DNA from: Sarcodiotheca gaudichaudii
Lineage: Eukaryota; Rhodophyta; Florideophyceae; Gigartinales; Solieriaceae
DNA: 64,000 bases
Assembly (NCBI GenBank): GCA_032355985.1
Contig: JAUKVZ010000008.1
Coordinates: 109,961 to 173,960 of the forward strand
Reading direction: 5' to 3'
The notes below the pieces were generated by a model, which worked only from the letters and a program-made list of their open reading frames with translations, was not told the origin of the DNA and searched no databases. Made by a program: the position numbers and the translations under genes. This document shows, piece by piece, positions 8,001 to 15,886 of the stretch (positions are counted from its first letter, which is position 1; every line of letters begins with the position of its first letter).

Positions 8001-10116
8001 CCGTGAACTCTGCGCGGCTGTCGGTGTTTCCCTGCACACGCAGGAACGACCCGAGCGTCAGCGACGAATCACCATTGACATACAACTGGCCGATGGCGCT
8101 GTTCCCCACGCCGCCGACTGCGATGTCCTGAATCGTTGCAGACGAGTTATTGAAGATCTCCATGTATCCATCATGGATGCCGCCAAGATCCACGCCATGG
8201 CTCGTGTTCGTCCAGTCAGCGCCGTTGTCGAGCCGCAGAGTCGGCGTCACCTTTTCATTGCTGCCATCGATATGCAGCGTGTTGCTGTCCTGAGAGGTGA
8301 ACGTGCCGCCATCGACCACGAGCAGGCCGCTGTCCAGATCAAGCGAGTTGTTGGCGAAGAGCGTCAGGTTGGTGGTATGGAACTCGCCGTCATCAATGTG
8401 CAGCGAGTCATTCGTGCCGACATACGTGTGATCGTCGACAATGCCGATGCTGGCGTTGCCGAAGCGCACTGATCCGATGCCGCGCTCCGAGCCCGTGCTG
8501 CCCGTGCCGATGAGCAGATCGTCGCCGACATGAAGCTCAGAGAAGAACCCGCCGGACTGACCCTCGAACTCGACATCACCGACCGAGTTGACGCCTGCGG
8601 CGACGACGAAGTTGTTGTCCGCTTCGACGAAGCCGCCGTCGGCGACCATGAGCGTGCCGTCGCCGCCGTTGCCGACGAATATGTCGCTGGTCGTCGTGCT
8701 GCCCATGGTGCGAAGCGTGGAGCGGGCGCCGTTGTTCACACCCGACACGACCGTGTCGCCGGTGGAACCTTCCGTATTCCCCATGACGATATCGTCGTTG
8801 GATTGCGCCAGGCCGCCGGCGACGACGTCAAGCGTGCCGAATCCGTTGTCGCCGACATAGAGATCCGCCCCGGCGCCGCCGCCCGTATTACGAAGTGTCG
8901 ACGGTGCGCCGTTGAAGTTTCCATCGACTTCGATGCCCCCGTACATGCCGGCGTCGTCGCCGATGCGAATGGAGAATCCGATCGCGGCTTCCGCCCCGCC
9001 TGTGAGCCGGATTCTGGGCTTGTTTGATGCACCGACGCCATCCAGCGAGAGCGTCGTGCTGTTCTGTGTGTACTCGCCGCCGAGGATGTTGATGACGCCG
9101 CCCGTGTGGCTGAGGCTCGAGGACGCATGATCCATGTAGAGCGAGCGCGTCGTGAGCGAGCCGCCGGTGATATTCAGGTGTCCGGATCCCCCGAAATCAC
9201 TGCCGACGTGCGTGTCCTTATCAACGACGACGATGCCGCCTGAGCCAATGGAGAATGTCGCATCACCGCTCGCCGCGCCGTCGGTGCGATGCCCGATCAG
9301 AAGATTCTCGCCTACGGCAATGTCCGAGCTGCTGACAAACGCAGTGTGCACATTCACTTCGCCCGTGCTTCCGGCATGCGTCGCGACGACGAAGTCGCCA
9401 TCGGAAACAACCTCTCCGCCATTGATGACGTTGAGTTCTCCGTCGCCGTGATCGCCGACGTAGATCTTTCCACCAGGCGCGTTCGCATACATGGTGGAGC
9501 TGCGAAACAATGAGGTGTTGAAGCCGGCGACAGTCACCACGCCGGTCGATCCGACGTTGTCTGCGATGAAGATGTCGTCATTGGAATCGACATCGCCGCC
9601 ATTGAAGACGTTCAGCGTGCCGTCTCCGGAGCTGCCGACCCGGATGTCAGCCGTCGAACTGCTCGTGCGGAAGCGCCCGTAATTGCCGAACCCTCCGGTG
9701 ACCGTCATCGTCCCCGTGCTCGCCGAGTCCAGTCCGATGAACACCTGATTGGTCGAGACGAACTCGCCTTGATCTATCGTGACAGTTGGGTTGTCGCCCG
9801 AGAAACGCCCGACATAAAACGCCGACGTGGCGCCGTGCGTGCCATTGGTGCGAATCGTCACGCTGCCTGAGCTGTACGAGTGAATCGCCACCGACGGCAG
9901 AAAGAAGTCATCGAAGTTCACGAGATACGTGCCGCCGATGTCAAACCGAATCTCATCGAACGCCTGGGGCGCTCCGAGCGGAGACCAGTTCGTGGCGTCA
10001 TGGGCGTCGCCGCCGCCGAAGTCAATCCAGCTGTGCACATCCGCTGAGACGCTTCCCGTCAGGGCGATCAGACCGATCACACTGAGAGCCGCCGGATTCA
10101 GTCGTTGCGTCGTCAT
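5023..10116 (-). CDS. Giant secreted beta-strand-repeat protein with dockerin-like pair and PEP-CTERM-like tail
   Basis: 1697 residues. After a signal peptide (ends near VSADVHSW) comes an array of beta-strand repeats. The first half carries units of the T5SS/PEP-CTERM-associated repeat type, e.g. VGSSGDGTLNVFNGGDVDS and GDGELNVINGGEV, with GSTG linkers. The second half has a different, longer repeat built round LGDATYLTGGTITAANG-like units. Residues around 1600-1665 hold two calcium-loop motifs (DLDRDGVIGAGDLATLIGVWG; DFDGNGSVGSADLATLIGTWG). The last 30 residues, VPAPGTAVLLVMGLGL followed by TARRPRRNG, have the proline-hydrophobic-arginine plan of a PEP-CTERM sorting signal. Expected at the cell surface; it is divergent from ECF/kinase pair 1 across 250 bases. 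Confidence 0.85.
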   Translation of the reverse strand: MTTQRLNPAALSVIGLIALTGSVSADVHSWIDFGGGDAHDATNWSPLGAPQAFDEIRFDIGGTYLVNFDDFFLPSVAIHSYSSGSVTIRTNGTHGATSAFYVGRFSGDNPTVTIDQGEFVSTNQVFIGLDSASTGTMTVTGGFGNYGRFRTSSSTADIRVGSSGDGTLNVFNGGDVDSNDDIFIADNVGSTGVVTVAGFNTSLFRSSTMYANAPGGKIYVGDHGDGELNVINGGEVVSDGDFVVATHAGSTGEVNVHTAFVSSSDIAVGENLLIGHRTDGAASGDATFSIGSGGIVVVDKDTHVGSDFGGSGHLNITGGSLTTRSLYMDHASSSLSHTGGVINILGGEYTQNSTTLSLDGVGASNKPRIRLTGGAEAAIGFSIRIGDDAGMYGGIEVDGNFNGAPSTLRNTGGGAGADLYVGDNGFGTLDVVAGGLAQSNDDIVMGNTEGSTGDTVVSGVNNGARSTLRTMGSTTTSDIFVGNGGDGTLMVADGGFVEADNNFVVAAGVNSVGDVEFEGQSGGFFSELHVGDDLLIGTGSTGSERGIGSVRFGNASIGIVDDHTYVGTNDSLHIDDGEFHTTNLTLFANNSLDLDSGLLVVDGGTFTSQDSNTLHIDGSNEKVTPTLRLDNGADWTNTSHGVDLGGIHDGYMEIFNNSSATIQDIAVGGVGNSAIGQLYVNGDSSLTLGSFLRVQGNTDSRAEFTDGAQIVSSSVFIRDNADMLVADANTHLATGEIQVGDSTPGHMVVNNGASVETTGALLVGTDTGSSGSTLFIQDAGTTFDAFSVQVGGPNSTGSLWVQNGAELNTIDEPLDLIMDVRIWPGSEIEINDGTLRLVDLTLEDNALLHGSGAVTGMINSDPADVNAEIRPDGTLTLGSSQFSDAFDFSGILDVDAHNVTIHDADLANLGAQTIFDGGTLNIPNGAYLQFGETITGEGTLNANLVVGSGSVTASGLTGLKLSGYVQTTPASTVNGSYIRLLDGGILEGSGAIDAPYRADAGSLTTAVGDWVIGDPLAPNGFHNSGVLDVGAHHVTLLDSTNVFLGEVLMSGGTLSIPSGVTFGGNDGFTGHGVIESTIDSSQLLGGGSAPPYITLTGDLEVGDAASANGFEWHWGVGIGSNTFTVHDLDEAEFRGNASLSGGTIIAPNGIEALRSGAIFGNGVVQGDVEISVDNALSPSGDGLRLEGMTTNFDGHDMTGSRLLFGDGVSGGYNGAGTLDMEIFGDVGSTIANTSTSLPLVMGDASSANGFLTRGQIQVVNSTITLHDADYAQLGSLTRVGPDIVGGGDTAPRTLIAPNGVEVGSGEELRGGFGTLDISLDGKVLTQPGSLTQAVGTFSFGDASDVNGVDLGGELDVNTRTVTLWDANEAQLGELTTIDSGQLVAANGVRLHSGDTLTGNGLVDGAVHSNIGSTISHSNPAGGPMLGDHILTLGDASSTSGVSIGGTLHAGMGDVELLDADAAELGDATYLTGGTITAANGIDLFDTDTIYGQGGIIGNINGGTMAPSGVLGVTGDIDLEAGGGMQIDLSGNIPGITYGQLAVTGMIDLDGELDVSLSGGFEPQWGDTFDILTADMITGAFSAETLPALADSDLRWFTDMSSSALSVGVRFFTDLDRDGVIGAGDLATLIGVWGAVGSSLGFDADFDGNGSVGSADLATLIGTWGFSAPPGALVPAPGTAVLLVMGLGLTARRPRRNG

Positions 10117-10366
10117 CTCGAGTCTCCTTGCTCTTCAAACCCGAGCCGAAGGCCGGGCCACATTCACATGCGAAACCGAGATCCAAATCCCGACACATCC
10201 ATCGCGGAATAAATCGCTTCGAAAACTCACCCTCCGTCCGAGAAACCGCCCCTGGCGCTCCCAGGCGCGTCCAATGTGTCCCCATCCGGGCCACTCGCCC
10301 CTAAACCCTTGCCGTTTCGAAGCTTCGGCCGGACAATGAACCCGAGGGACAGCTCCTGAGGGAGGG

Positions 10367-10951
10367 GTGTTGAAAGAAGCGGAAGCCAATCCGGCCAAGG
10401 GCGAAGTCACGCGCCTGCTCTGCGCGATCGGCGATGGCGATCAGCAGGCCGTCACCGCGCTCCTGCCGCTCGTCTATGACGAGCTTCGCACCGCCGCCCA
10501 GCGTCTGCTCAGGCAGGAGCGCGCCGATCACACGCTCCAGCCCACAGCCCTTGTGCATGAGGCGTATCTGCGACTCGTCGATCAATCCGAGCAGGGTTGG
10601 GAGAACCGGCGACATTTCTTCGGCGTCGCGGCCAAGGCGATGCGCCGCGTCCTTGTCGATCACGCCCGCTCGCACAACGCCCTCAAACGCGGCGGCGGCC
10701 GCCTGCGCCTGTCACTTGACGAATCGGCGCTTCCGATCGAAGAGGCAAGCGCGTATGTTGAAGCGCTCGACGAAGCGCTCGGCGATCTTTCGGCGATCGA
10801 CGAGCAGAAGTCGAAGATTGTTGAACTGCGCTTCTTCGGTGGACTGACGACCGAGGAAGCCGCCGAAGCGCTCGATGTCTCGACGCGCACTGTGGAGCGG
10901 GACTGGCGGCTTGCCAAGGCCTGGCTGCATCGAGCCATCTGCACGGAGTAG
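10367..10951 (+). CDS. ECF sigma factor, planctomycete/TIGR02999 type (pair 1)
   Basis: 194 residues. Region 2 is seen in LLPLVYDELRTAAQRLL..ERADHTLQPTALVHEAYLRL, the signature of the TIGR02999 / Sigma70_ECF families; RVLVDHARSHNALKRGG follows. Region 4 is the VELRFFGGLTTEEAAEALDVS helix-turn-helix, ending RTVERDWRLAKAWLH. It directs RNA polymerase to a small regulon. The start used is GTG at 10367, with a purine-rich GAGGGAGGGG just upstream; TTG at 10370 is possible. The kinase gene begins 6 bases after the stop, so the two are cotranscribed. No anti-sigma gene is present; in such pairs the kinase is the likely control element (inference). Confidence 0.92.
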   Translation: MLKEAEANPAKGEVTRLLCAIGDGDQQAVTALLPLVYDELRTAAQRLLRQERADHTLQPTALVHEAYLRLVDQSEQGWENRRHFFGVAAKAMRRVLVDHARSHNALKRGGGRLRLSLDESALPIEEASAYVEALDEALGDLSAIDEQKSKIVELRFFGGLTTEEAAEALDVSTRTVERDWRLAKAWLHRAICTE

Positions 10952-10957
10952 CGGCGT

Positions 10958-13552
10958 ATGGAGCCGAATCGATGGCGCCAGGTTGATGCGCTCTTTCACG
11001 AAGCCTGCGCGCTCGATGCGCAGGCTCGCGACGCCCTGCTCGATGAACGTTGCGGAGAAGACACCGAGCTTCGCACCGAGATCGAGTCGCTGCTTGCCTC
11101 CGATCAAAGCGCTCCGCCCATCCTCGATGCGCCGGCCATCGACGCCGTCGCCGACACATTCTCGAAAGATCCATCTGCGCTCGGCCCCGGCGCCCGCGTC
11201 GGCGCATACCGCATCGAGCGCCTGATCGCCCGGGGCGGCATGGGCGCCGTCTATCTGGCGGGAAGAGACGATGATCAGTTCACCAAGAGCGTCGCGCTCA
11301 AAATCGTCAAACGCGGCATGGACACCGACGAAATCCTTCGCCGCTTCCGCAACGAACGTCAGGCGCTGGCCGATCTCGAACATCCAAACATCGCGCGTCT
11401 CATCGATGGCGGCATGACCGACGACGGGCGCCCGTACCTCGTCATGGAATACGTCGATGGCCGCCCCCTGACGACTCACTCCCGGGAGCGCGAACTTTCA
11501 TTTGATGATCGCCTGGATCTCTTCCTGAAAGTGTGCGGCGCCGTGCATGCCGCGCATCGGCGCCTGATCGTGCATCGCGATCTCAAACCCGGCAATATCC
11601 TCGTTGGCGAAGGCGATGAGCCCAAACTGCTTGACTTCGGCATTGCGCGTCTTCTCGAACCGGGTGAAGACGAGCAGTCGACCGGCGAAGTCACGATGGA
11701 AGGCTCGCGCCTCTACACGCCTGATTACGCCAGCCCCGAGCAGATCCGCGGCGACTTCGTCGGCGTCGCCGGCGATGTGTATTCACTGGGCGTCGTGCTG
11801 TATGAACTGCTGGTCGATCACAAGCCGTATCACATCGACACCGGCGATCGTGATGAAGTTCGCCGCATCATCACGCAGGTCGATCCAGAGCGGCCAAGCG
11901 CCCGCGCCGATGACGCCCGCCTTCAAAAGCGTCTGCGAGGGGACTTTGACAACATCATCCTCACGGCCATGCGCAAGGAGCCCGGTCGCCGATACGACAC
12001 CGTCGCTCACTTCGCCGAAGACATCGAGCGAAGCCGCGCCGGACGCCCTGTTCGCGCTCGGCCGGACACGCTGGGCTATCGCACGGCCAAGTTCATCCGT
12101 CGGAATAAGACTGGCGTGCTCGCCGCAGCCATCGTCCTCATGGCGCTGCTCGCCGGCGCCGCAGGGATCGGCTGGCAATCCCGCGAGACTGCGCGCCAGC
12201 GAGATATCGCCGAGCGCCGCTTCAGCGATGTGCGCGAGCTGGCCAAGTCCGTCATGTTCGATATCCATGATGAAATCCGTGATTTGCCCGGTTCCACCGA
12301 GGCGCGGCGAGTGCTGGTCGAGCGATCACTGGAGTATCTCGACAGCCTCGCCGCCGAGGCGCAGGGCGATCTGGAGCTTCAGCGCGAGCTTGCCACGGCC
12401 TACCAGCGCGTTGGAGATCTGCAGGGCAATCCGTGGCTTCCCAATATTGGTGACACGGAAGCCGCCTTCAAGAGCTACGAGCGCGCGCTTGAGATCTTCA
12501 CACAGATCGCGGCGGCATCGAACGACAAGAACGACGTGCGCGGGCTTTTCGTCGCTCATGTCAAACTCGGCAACGTGTACGCTGCGTCCGGTGTGTTCGA
12601 AAATTCGGAACGGCAATACGCACTGGCGCTGGATATCGCACAGAAGCGCGTGGAAGCAGATCCCGACGATCCCGAGCGACTCAGTGATCTCGCAATCGCG
12701 CATGAGAAAGTGGGGGATGCCTTCCACGACACGGAACGCACGGAGGAGGCGCTTCAGCGCTATCAGGAAGCGCTGCGTGTGCGGCTTGCATCGCCGACGA
12801 TCGCGTCAAACCCCAACGAGCGCTACGGCGCCGCCGTCGTCCGCAATAAGCTGGGCAATGTGCTCGGCCATCCTGCGTATGCGAACGTTGGTGATATTGA
12901 AGGCGCGCTCGATCAGTATCAGCGAGCGTTGGCTACGTTCCTGGCGCTTCGAAATGAAGATCCATCCGATGGCCGTTTCCCGCGCGCCGCAAGTATCATG
13001 TACACCAACATCGGCGAGATGCTTCGAGCGATGGAAGACTTCGAGTCCGCCCTTCAGATTCAGCGCGAAGCACTGGCGCTGGCTCGATCCATTTCGGCAA
13101 GCGATCCGACGAACGCCCAGGCGCACCGCGACGAAGCAGTCGTCTACCTGCGCATCGGCGAACTGCAGACAGAGCTCGGCGAATACGCAAGCGCCATCGA
13201 TTCAATCGAAACCTCGCTTGAGCTTCGCGTCAGGCTTGCCGAGGCGGATCCCGCCAGCGCCCTGGCGCAGGAGTCACTGCATCTGGGATGGCGCAGTCTC
13301 GCGGATGTGCACGCCGCCGTCGCACGCGACGAATCGCGGCCGCACACCGCACGCCGCGCCGCCGCCGATGAATCCATCCGCTGTCTCCATGAAGCCCTCG
13401 GCGTGGTCGCGAGCATGAAGCAGGCCGGCCAGCTTCGCCCGGGCCAGATCGACCTGGCGGAGGATATTCAGGAGCAGCTTGCGGAGACTGAAGCGCTTCG
13501 CGATGAGCTGCAGCTGGCCGTCAGTGTGTCCATGTTTCATTCCGGATCATGA
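10958..13552 (+). CDS. Membrane serine/threonine protein kinase with TPR sensor domain (pair 1)
   Basis: 864 residues. A helical N-terminal stretch of about 80 residues precedes a Hanks-type kinase domain: glycine loop ARGGMGAVYL (91-100), VALK with Lys115, HRDLKPGN (206-213), DFG at 226-228 and SPE at 259-261. One membrane helix lies at about 386-406 (TGVLAAAIVLMALLAG). The C-terminal 450 residues are TPR-like helical pairs (e.g. YERALEIFTQIA, YQEALRVRLASP, YQRALATFLALR) and should face the periplasm. The order sigma factor then kinase, 6 bases apart, implies that the kinase controls sigma activity. All catalytic residues look intact. Confidence 0.93.
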   Translation: MEPNRWRQVDALFHEACALDAQARDALLDERCGEDTELRTEIESLLASDQSAPPILDAPAIDAVADTFSKDPSALGPGARVGAYRIERLIARGGMGAVYLAGRDDDQFTKSVALKIVKRGMDTDEILRRFRNERQALADLEHPNIARLIDGGMTDDGRPYLVMEYVDGRPLTTHSRERELSFDDRLDLFLKVCGAVHAAHRRLIVHRDLKPGNILVGEGDEPKLLDFGIARLLEPGEDEQSTGEVTMEGSRLYTPDYASPEQIRGDFVGVAGDVYSLGVVLYELLVDHKPYHIDTGDRDEVRRIITQVDPERPSARADDARLQKRLRGDFDNIILTAMRKEPGRRYDTVAHFAEDIERSRAGRPVRARPDTLGYRTAKFIRRNKTGVLAAAIVLMALLAGAAGIGWQSRETARQRDIAERRFSDVRELAKSVMFDIHDEIRDLPGSTEARRVLVERSLEYLDSLAAEAQGDLELQRELATAYQRVGDLQGNPWLPNIGDTEAAFKSYERALEIFTQIAAASNDKNDVRGLFVAHVKLGNVYAASGVFENSERQYALALDIAQKRVEADPDDPERLSDLAIAHEKVGDAFHDTERTEEALQRYQEALRVRLASPTIASNPNERYGAAVVRNKLGNVLGHPAYANVGDIEGALDQYQRALATFLALRNEDPSDGRFPRAASIMYTNIGEMLRAMEDFESALQIQREALALARSISASDPTNAQAHRDEAVVYLRIGELQTELGEYASAIDSIETSLELRVRLAEADPASALAQESLHLGWRSLADVHAAVARDESRPHTARRAAADESIRCLHEALGVVASMKQAGQLRPGQIDLAEDIQEQLAETEALRDELQLAVSVSMFHSGS

Positions 13553-13573
13553 TGCCGATACACTGAACGCGCT

Positions 13574-14308
13574 ATGGATGCGATACTCGTTCGTGTCGGT
13601 GTTGACAATTCCTACGGCGGCTGGAATGCGCCAGTCGATCCGAACACATGTGAATTCGTCTACGTGCCGATCCCGGAGAACGAGGGAACAGAGTTCCATT
13701 CCGGCGGCCGCCGCGCGTATGCGGAGCTTGAGCCGGCGCTCGAGACATTCGGCTCATCGAACGGTCGATCGAAGCGGGTTGAGCTGCCCGCACAGCTGCA
13801 AGGCGCTGCCATGCATCTGGACCCGGACTTCGAGGCGCTGACGTATGGCGATGTCGGTGATCGACGCGGCTCGGGTATCAGCCGCATGAATACTGGCGAT
13901 CTCGTTGTGTTCTACGCCGGCATGGAGCCGATCAGCCCGTGCGAGCACAAGCTTATCTACGCGTTGACCGGCATCCTTACAGTTGATCAGGTCGTGCATG
14001 CCGCGGACGTCGAGCAGTCTCGATGGAACGAGAATGCGCACACCCGCAAGATCAAGCGAGGGGCATCTGACATCGTTGTGCGAGCGCAGCCGGGTGTATC
14101 CGGTCGCTTCGAGACGTGCATACCCATTGGCGAGTTTCGAAATCGTTCGTACCGCGTGCGCAATGACATATTGGATGAATGGGGCGGCCTGTCAGTCAAG
14201 GATGGCTATATTCAGCGCAGCGCTGTGCCCCCTCGATTCCTTGAACCGAAGCGATTCAGCAACTGGCTTGATGCGCAGGCGCCGACGCTGCTGCAATCAA
14301 ACTGGTGA
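13574..14308 (+). CDS. Nmad3-like (putative nucleotide-modification-associated) protein
   Basis: 244 residues. The start MDAILVRVGVDNSYGGWNAP and the later HLDPDFEAL and GDLVVFYAGM segments resemble the Nucleotide modification associated domain 3 (Nmad3) family, whose members begin ILSRKGFDS..GG.PSPI and contain HLDPDL and GDLFLFFG motifs. That family was defined by gene context with DNA-base-modification systems; its chemistry is not established. The C-terminus contains RVRNDI and RFLEPKRFSNW. The gene's stop overlaps the start of the next gene by three bases (GTGA), so the two are a translationally coupled pair. The match comes from memory of the family pattern, so confidence is moderate. 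Confidence 0.6.
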   Translation: MDAILVRVGVDNSYGGWNAPVDPNTCEFVYVPIPENEGTEFHSGGRRAYAELEPALETFGSSNGRSKRVELPAQLQGAAMHLDPDFEALTYGDVGDRRGSGISRMNTGDLVVFYAGMEPISPCEHKLIYALTGILTVDQVVHAADVEQSRWNENAHTRKIKRGASDIVVRAQPGVSGRFETCIPIGEFRNRSYRVRNDILDEWGGLSVKDGYIQRSAVPPRFLEPKRFSNWLDAQAPTLLQSNW

Positions 14309-14967
14309 GTATGCCGCGTCTTCGGGTCATCATTGTCTCGCTTCGCCGCCCGACCATGTCCAATCCGAAAGAGGGGCGCGCCGATCCGTTCTGGGAGTTC
14401 GGCAGCTTCGGCTGCACGGGTTGTCATCGAAAAAATCTGATGAACCCAAACCGGCTTCATGAGCTGGATGGCGCCCGGCTTGCCTTCGCGCAAGGAGGCC
14501 CGGATGGCGTGCGCCTTGTGCATCTGACTCCATGCGTAACCACCCGGCAGGAGAACGGGATCAATGAAGTGCTTTGGCGTCCAAAGCGCATGCCTTTTCG
14601 ATACGACCTGGCGCCGATTCTCGTGCGCAACGATGGCGCCTGCGACTTCCCGTCGCTCAAACGCATGATTCGAGGCGTCGATCGAACCACCTGGGAAGGG
14701 CGATTCTCAAGCAAGTTTCGATCACGACGAACACCGCTGCCTGCAACCGTCGCGACAGAGATCGTCCGCATCTTCGACAAGAAACGCGCTTCGGCCGGGC
14801 GAAGCGAGATCTGCCGCTGCTACTCTGAAGCGCTGCCCTATCCGCCGCCGCGCATCATTCCTGATCGCCGGGCGGCATATGAAGGGACGATCGGGAAAAC
14901 TCGTACTTCCCGAGCGGCGGGTTGCCGACCTTCTGGCGCGAGGAAGAAAAGGCGGCGCGCTTGCTGA
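14305..14967 (+). CDS. Partner of the Nmad3-like protein, probably frameshifted near its 3' end
   Basis: 220 residues as read; the GTG at 14305 overlaps the upstream stop, and ATG at 14311 is an alternative. The family is not recognised. It has a striking FGSFGCTGCHRKNL segment near residue 34, two Cys that could bind metal, and LVHLTP, MPFRYDLAPIL and SKFRSRRTPLPATVA. After about position 14885 the annotated frame turns into low-GC3, Arg-rich sequence and stops at 14967. The +2-shifted frame instead reads a well-behaved protein tail (SYFPSGGLPTFWREEE, then KAARLLTQSLSVHAF). One missing G in the GGG run at 14884-14886 would explain it. Either a real frameshift or a sequencing error. Confidence 0.5.
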   Translation: MSMPRLRVIIVSLRRPTMSNPKEGRADPFWEFGSFGCTGCHRKNLMNPNRLHELDGARLAFAQGGPDGVRLVHLTPCVTTRQENGINEVLWRPKRMPFRYDLAPILVRNDGACDFPSLKRMIRGVDRTTWEGRFSSKFRSRRTPLPATVATEIVRIFDKKRASAGRSEICRCYSEALPYPPPRIIPDRRAAYEGTIGKTRTSRAAGCRPSGARKKRRRAC

Positions 14968-15014
14968 CGCAAAGCCTGAGTGTTCACGCATTCCTGCAGA
15001 TGCCGGCTAAGCAC

Positions 15015-15674
15015 TCACGCCCACAGCGCCTCCGCAAACGCAAACGCCTTCGCCCGATCCAGCGCCCCATCCGTTCGCACGCCCGAACACAAATCAACGC
15101 CATACGGCCGCACCTGCTTAACAGCGTCCCGAACATTGCCGCCGTGCAGTCCTCCGGCAAGAAACACCGGCTTCGATGATTGTTCAATGATCAACCGGCT
15201 CAGCGACCACTCATGCGTGCGCCCCGTCCCGCCAAACTCAGGCGTTGCGGCGCCCGGGTTTCCCGAATCAAGCAGCAGCGCATCCACATGCTCTGCGGCG
15301 AGCCGCGCGCGATCCACCGATGCACGATCAATCACATGAATCACCTGCACGATCCGCACATGCGGCGCCTCGACGCGTAGTGCTTCGTACACCGACGCCT
15401 GCACACTGTCATCAACAAGCTGCACCGTATTGACACTCGTGGTGTGCACATGGGCAACGACGCGCTCCGGCTCAGTCTCACTGGTCAGAAGGAACGTCGC
15501 GATCGGAGGCGGCGTCGATCGGGCGATCGTCCGGATCAACTCGTCTGAAATCACCCCCGGCCCGCTCGGCATATGACCCACCAGCCCGATCGCGTCAGCC
15601 CCGACTTCAATCGCCAGGCGAGCCTCCCCAACGGAGCAAATGCAGCAGATCTTGAGCTTCGTGCGGCCGGTCAT
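15015..15674 (-). CDS. trpF: TrpF-like phosphoribosylanthranilate isomerase
   Basis: 219 residues from the ATG at 15674 (MTGRTKLKICCIC); an upstream in-frame ATG at 15704 adds ten Arg/Gly-rich residues that look non-coding. It is a TIM-barrel protein of the TrpF family, which isomerises N-phosphoribosylanthranilate to CdRP in tryptophan synthesis. Visible are KIC with the catalytic-position Cys, GADAIGLV, PSGPG instead of the usual SPR motif, VQLVDD, LLLDSGNPG with the catalytic-position Asp, FLAGGL and GVDLCSGVR near the phosphate site. The PSGPG form belongs to a divergent subgroup, so another substrate is possible. No other trp gene is nearby; it is convergent with the Nmad partner gene and divergent from the S10 peptidase. 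Confidence 0.75.
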   Translation of the reverse strand: MTGRTKLKICCICSVGEARLAIEVGADAIGLVGHMPSGPGVISDELIRTIARSTPPPIATFLLTSETEPERVVAHVHTTSVNTVQLVDDSVQASVYEALRVEAPHVRIVQVIHVIDRASVDRARLAAEHVDALLLDSGNPGAATPEFGGTGRTHEWSLSRLIIEQSSKPVFLAGGLHGGNVRDAVKQVRPYGVDLCSGVRTDGALDRAKAFAFAEALWA

Positions 15675-15886
15675 AAGTCCAGATCCTACCCGTCGCCGAG
15701 CCAATCAATGGCTCCAGGAACGCGGCATGCGGGTTTCGATACTCGGGGACGGATATTGACCGGCCAGCACGCAAACCGGCGCCCGACGAAGCGTTCTTCA
15801 GCATCCGGTGAGAGTGAACCGTCAGCACCTGCAACATACGGCTTCCCGCCGTTGTATTACGCAGGACCGCCAACCGAGGAAGATCC

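Noticed and set aside
5023-10116. CRISPR-like or satellite array suggested by repetitive DNA
   Set aside because: The repetition is codon-level, from degenerate protein beta-strand repeats in one open frame; there are no identical spaced repeats.
11958-12300. Sigma/kinase pairs as toxin-antitoxin or defence kinases
   Set aside because: They have the standard planctomycete ECF-STK plan with membrane helix and TPR sensor, and neighbour surface proteins rather than defence genes.
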